Of a stretch of DNA of 5,255 nucleotides, positions 4,734 through 5,255 are shown piece after piece; position 1 is the stretch's first letter; each line of letters opens with the position of its first letter. The translations under genes were made by a program, and so were the position numbers. The notes beneath the pieces are model-generated. The model did not search any database. It saw only the letters and a program-made list of their open reading frames with translations, and had not been told where the DNA came from. The stretch comes from Candidatus Brocadiaceae bacterium. GTDB taxonomy: Bacteria > Planctomycetota > Brocadiia > SM23-32. The stretch spans positions 1-5,255 of the forward strand of contig PWZK01000027.1 in NCBI GenBank assembly GCA_003567495.1, written 5' to 3'.

Positions 4734-5255
4734 TTAATTCAGCAGCTGCAAAACAAGCCCGATAACCTTGTTTTTGTCCTTTGGTTCACTCCCTGCTGTT
4801 AAGAGTGTCAGCGTCGTAAGAGCTTCAGGCGTAAGACTGGCGCGCAGTATGCCGGTTTTTCTCAAGAACCAAACAAACGCGAAAGCCCCGCATCTTTTAT
4901 TCCCGTCCGTAAAAGGATGATTCTTGACCATAAAATAAAGCAGGTGAGCCGCCTTTTCTTCCACACTCGGATACATATCCGCACCACCGAATGATTGAAA
5001 TACGTTGCCGACTATCCCTTCAATGCTCCCCTTTGACTGTTCACGTCCGAAATGTTCGCTTGCCTGCTGTTTGATCATCAGATCCTGTCTGAGGTCTTGC
5101 AAAACGCATTTCAGTTCTTCCGCGGTTATCGTTACATGCTTTTTTGTGGAACCTTCCTTCGGAAAATTTTCCGTATCATATGCATCCAGTGAAAACCAAA
5201 CACCGGCAAAGGCGTTGATGAGTTCCAGCACATCTTCAGTATTGACGGTTTCACC
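4734..5255 (-). CDS. Fic/Doc-domain protein, RhuM-associated type (C-terminal part)
   Basis: The frame is open to the window edge, with 8 further codons (GETVNTED) before the first GTG at 5231, so the true N-terminus lies outside. The visible 173 residues contain the Fic/Doc signature 'HPFTDGNKRCGAFAF' (4875-4919), preceded by 'YPSVEEKAAHLLYFMVKN' and by the flap-like segment 'GSIEGIVGNVFQSF'. The tail 'TPEALTTLTLLTAGSEPKDK' is typical of the roughly 330-residue proteins that join a RhuM/virulence-type N-terminal domain to Fic/Doc. Fic enzymes transfer AMP or other phosphate-containing groups to protein hydroxyls; Doc phosphorylates EF-Tu. Here the motif has Lys where Fic has Gly, and it lacks the final Arg, which makes it more Doc-like. 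The target is unknown. It is likely part of a toxin or host-interaction module. Confidence 0.85.
   Translation of the reverse strand, partial: GETVNTEDVLELINAFAGVWFSLDAYDTENFPKEGSTKKHVTITAEELKCVLQDLRQDLMIKQQASEHFGREQSKGSIEGIVGNVFQSFGGADMYPSVEEKAAHLLYFMVKNHPFTDGNKRCGAFAFVWFLRKTGILRASLTPEALTTLTLLTAGSEPKDKNKVIGLVLQLLN

Overview
The window reads as an accessory or genomic-island segment of a bacterial chromosome. Every gene I can support lies on the minus strand, so the window should be read from its right end (5255) to its left end (1). The organism cannot be fixed from the sequence. Shine-Dalgarno sites are mostly good (GGAGGTGAT, AAGGAGG, AAGGAA), and GTG is used as a start next to ATG. The families seen (RhuM-type Fic/Doc, Cdd1-like helix-hairpin-helix, Panacea, stand-alone class I methyltransferases) are common in anaerobic bacteria such as Desulfobacterota and Clostridia. 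That placement is a weak inference. Base composition is patchy by eye: the two methyltransferase genes (about 1684-3203) are clearly GC-richer than the AT-richer left third (1-1683), which suggests assembly from different sources.

Right block (5255-3290). First comes the C-terminal part of a Fic/Doc-domain protein of the RhuM-associated type, which runs off the window edge. It is followed by a small helix-hairpin-helix protein of the Cdd1 ('pathogenicity locus') family. After a consensus -10 box and a perfect 12-bp palindrome comes a small membrane protein with two N-terminal helices and a PH-like domain. Next is a broken N-terminal piece of a flavodoxin-fold FMN reductase. It stays in frame with a 134-residue membrane protein built around two (Leu-Gly-Phe)n arrays, which has its own near-perfect ribosome binding site.

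Middle block (3203-1684). Two adjacent, non-identical class I SAM-dependent methyltransferases are separated by 8 bp and probably co-transcribed. Their substrates are unknown.

Left block (1683-1). A good sigma70-type promoter has its -35 and -10 boxes inside the two arms of a 10-bp inverted repeat. It drives a previously unlisted 57-residue, very basic protein that overlaps by 4 bp (GTGA) a 213-residue protein with a TIR/nucleoside-deoxyribosyltransferase-like domain. A Panacea-domain protein (the SocA/antitoxin-associated fold) follows, overlapping the start of another gene that leaves the window after 8 codons. This block resembles a defence or toxin-antitoxin cluster. The strongest candidate for an undescribed system is the operator-controlled, translationally coupled pair of small basic protein and TIR/NDT-like protein. 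The second most striking object is the LGFLG-repeat membrane protein.
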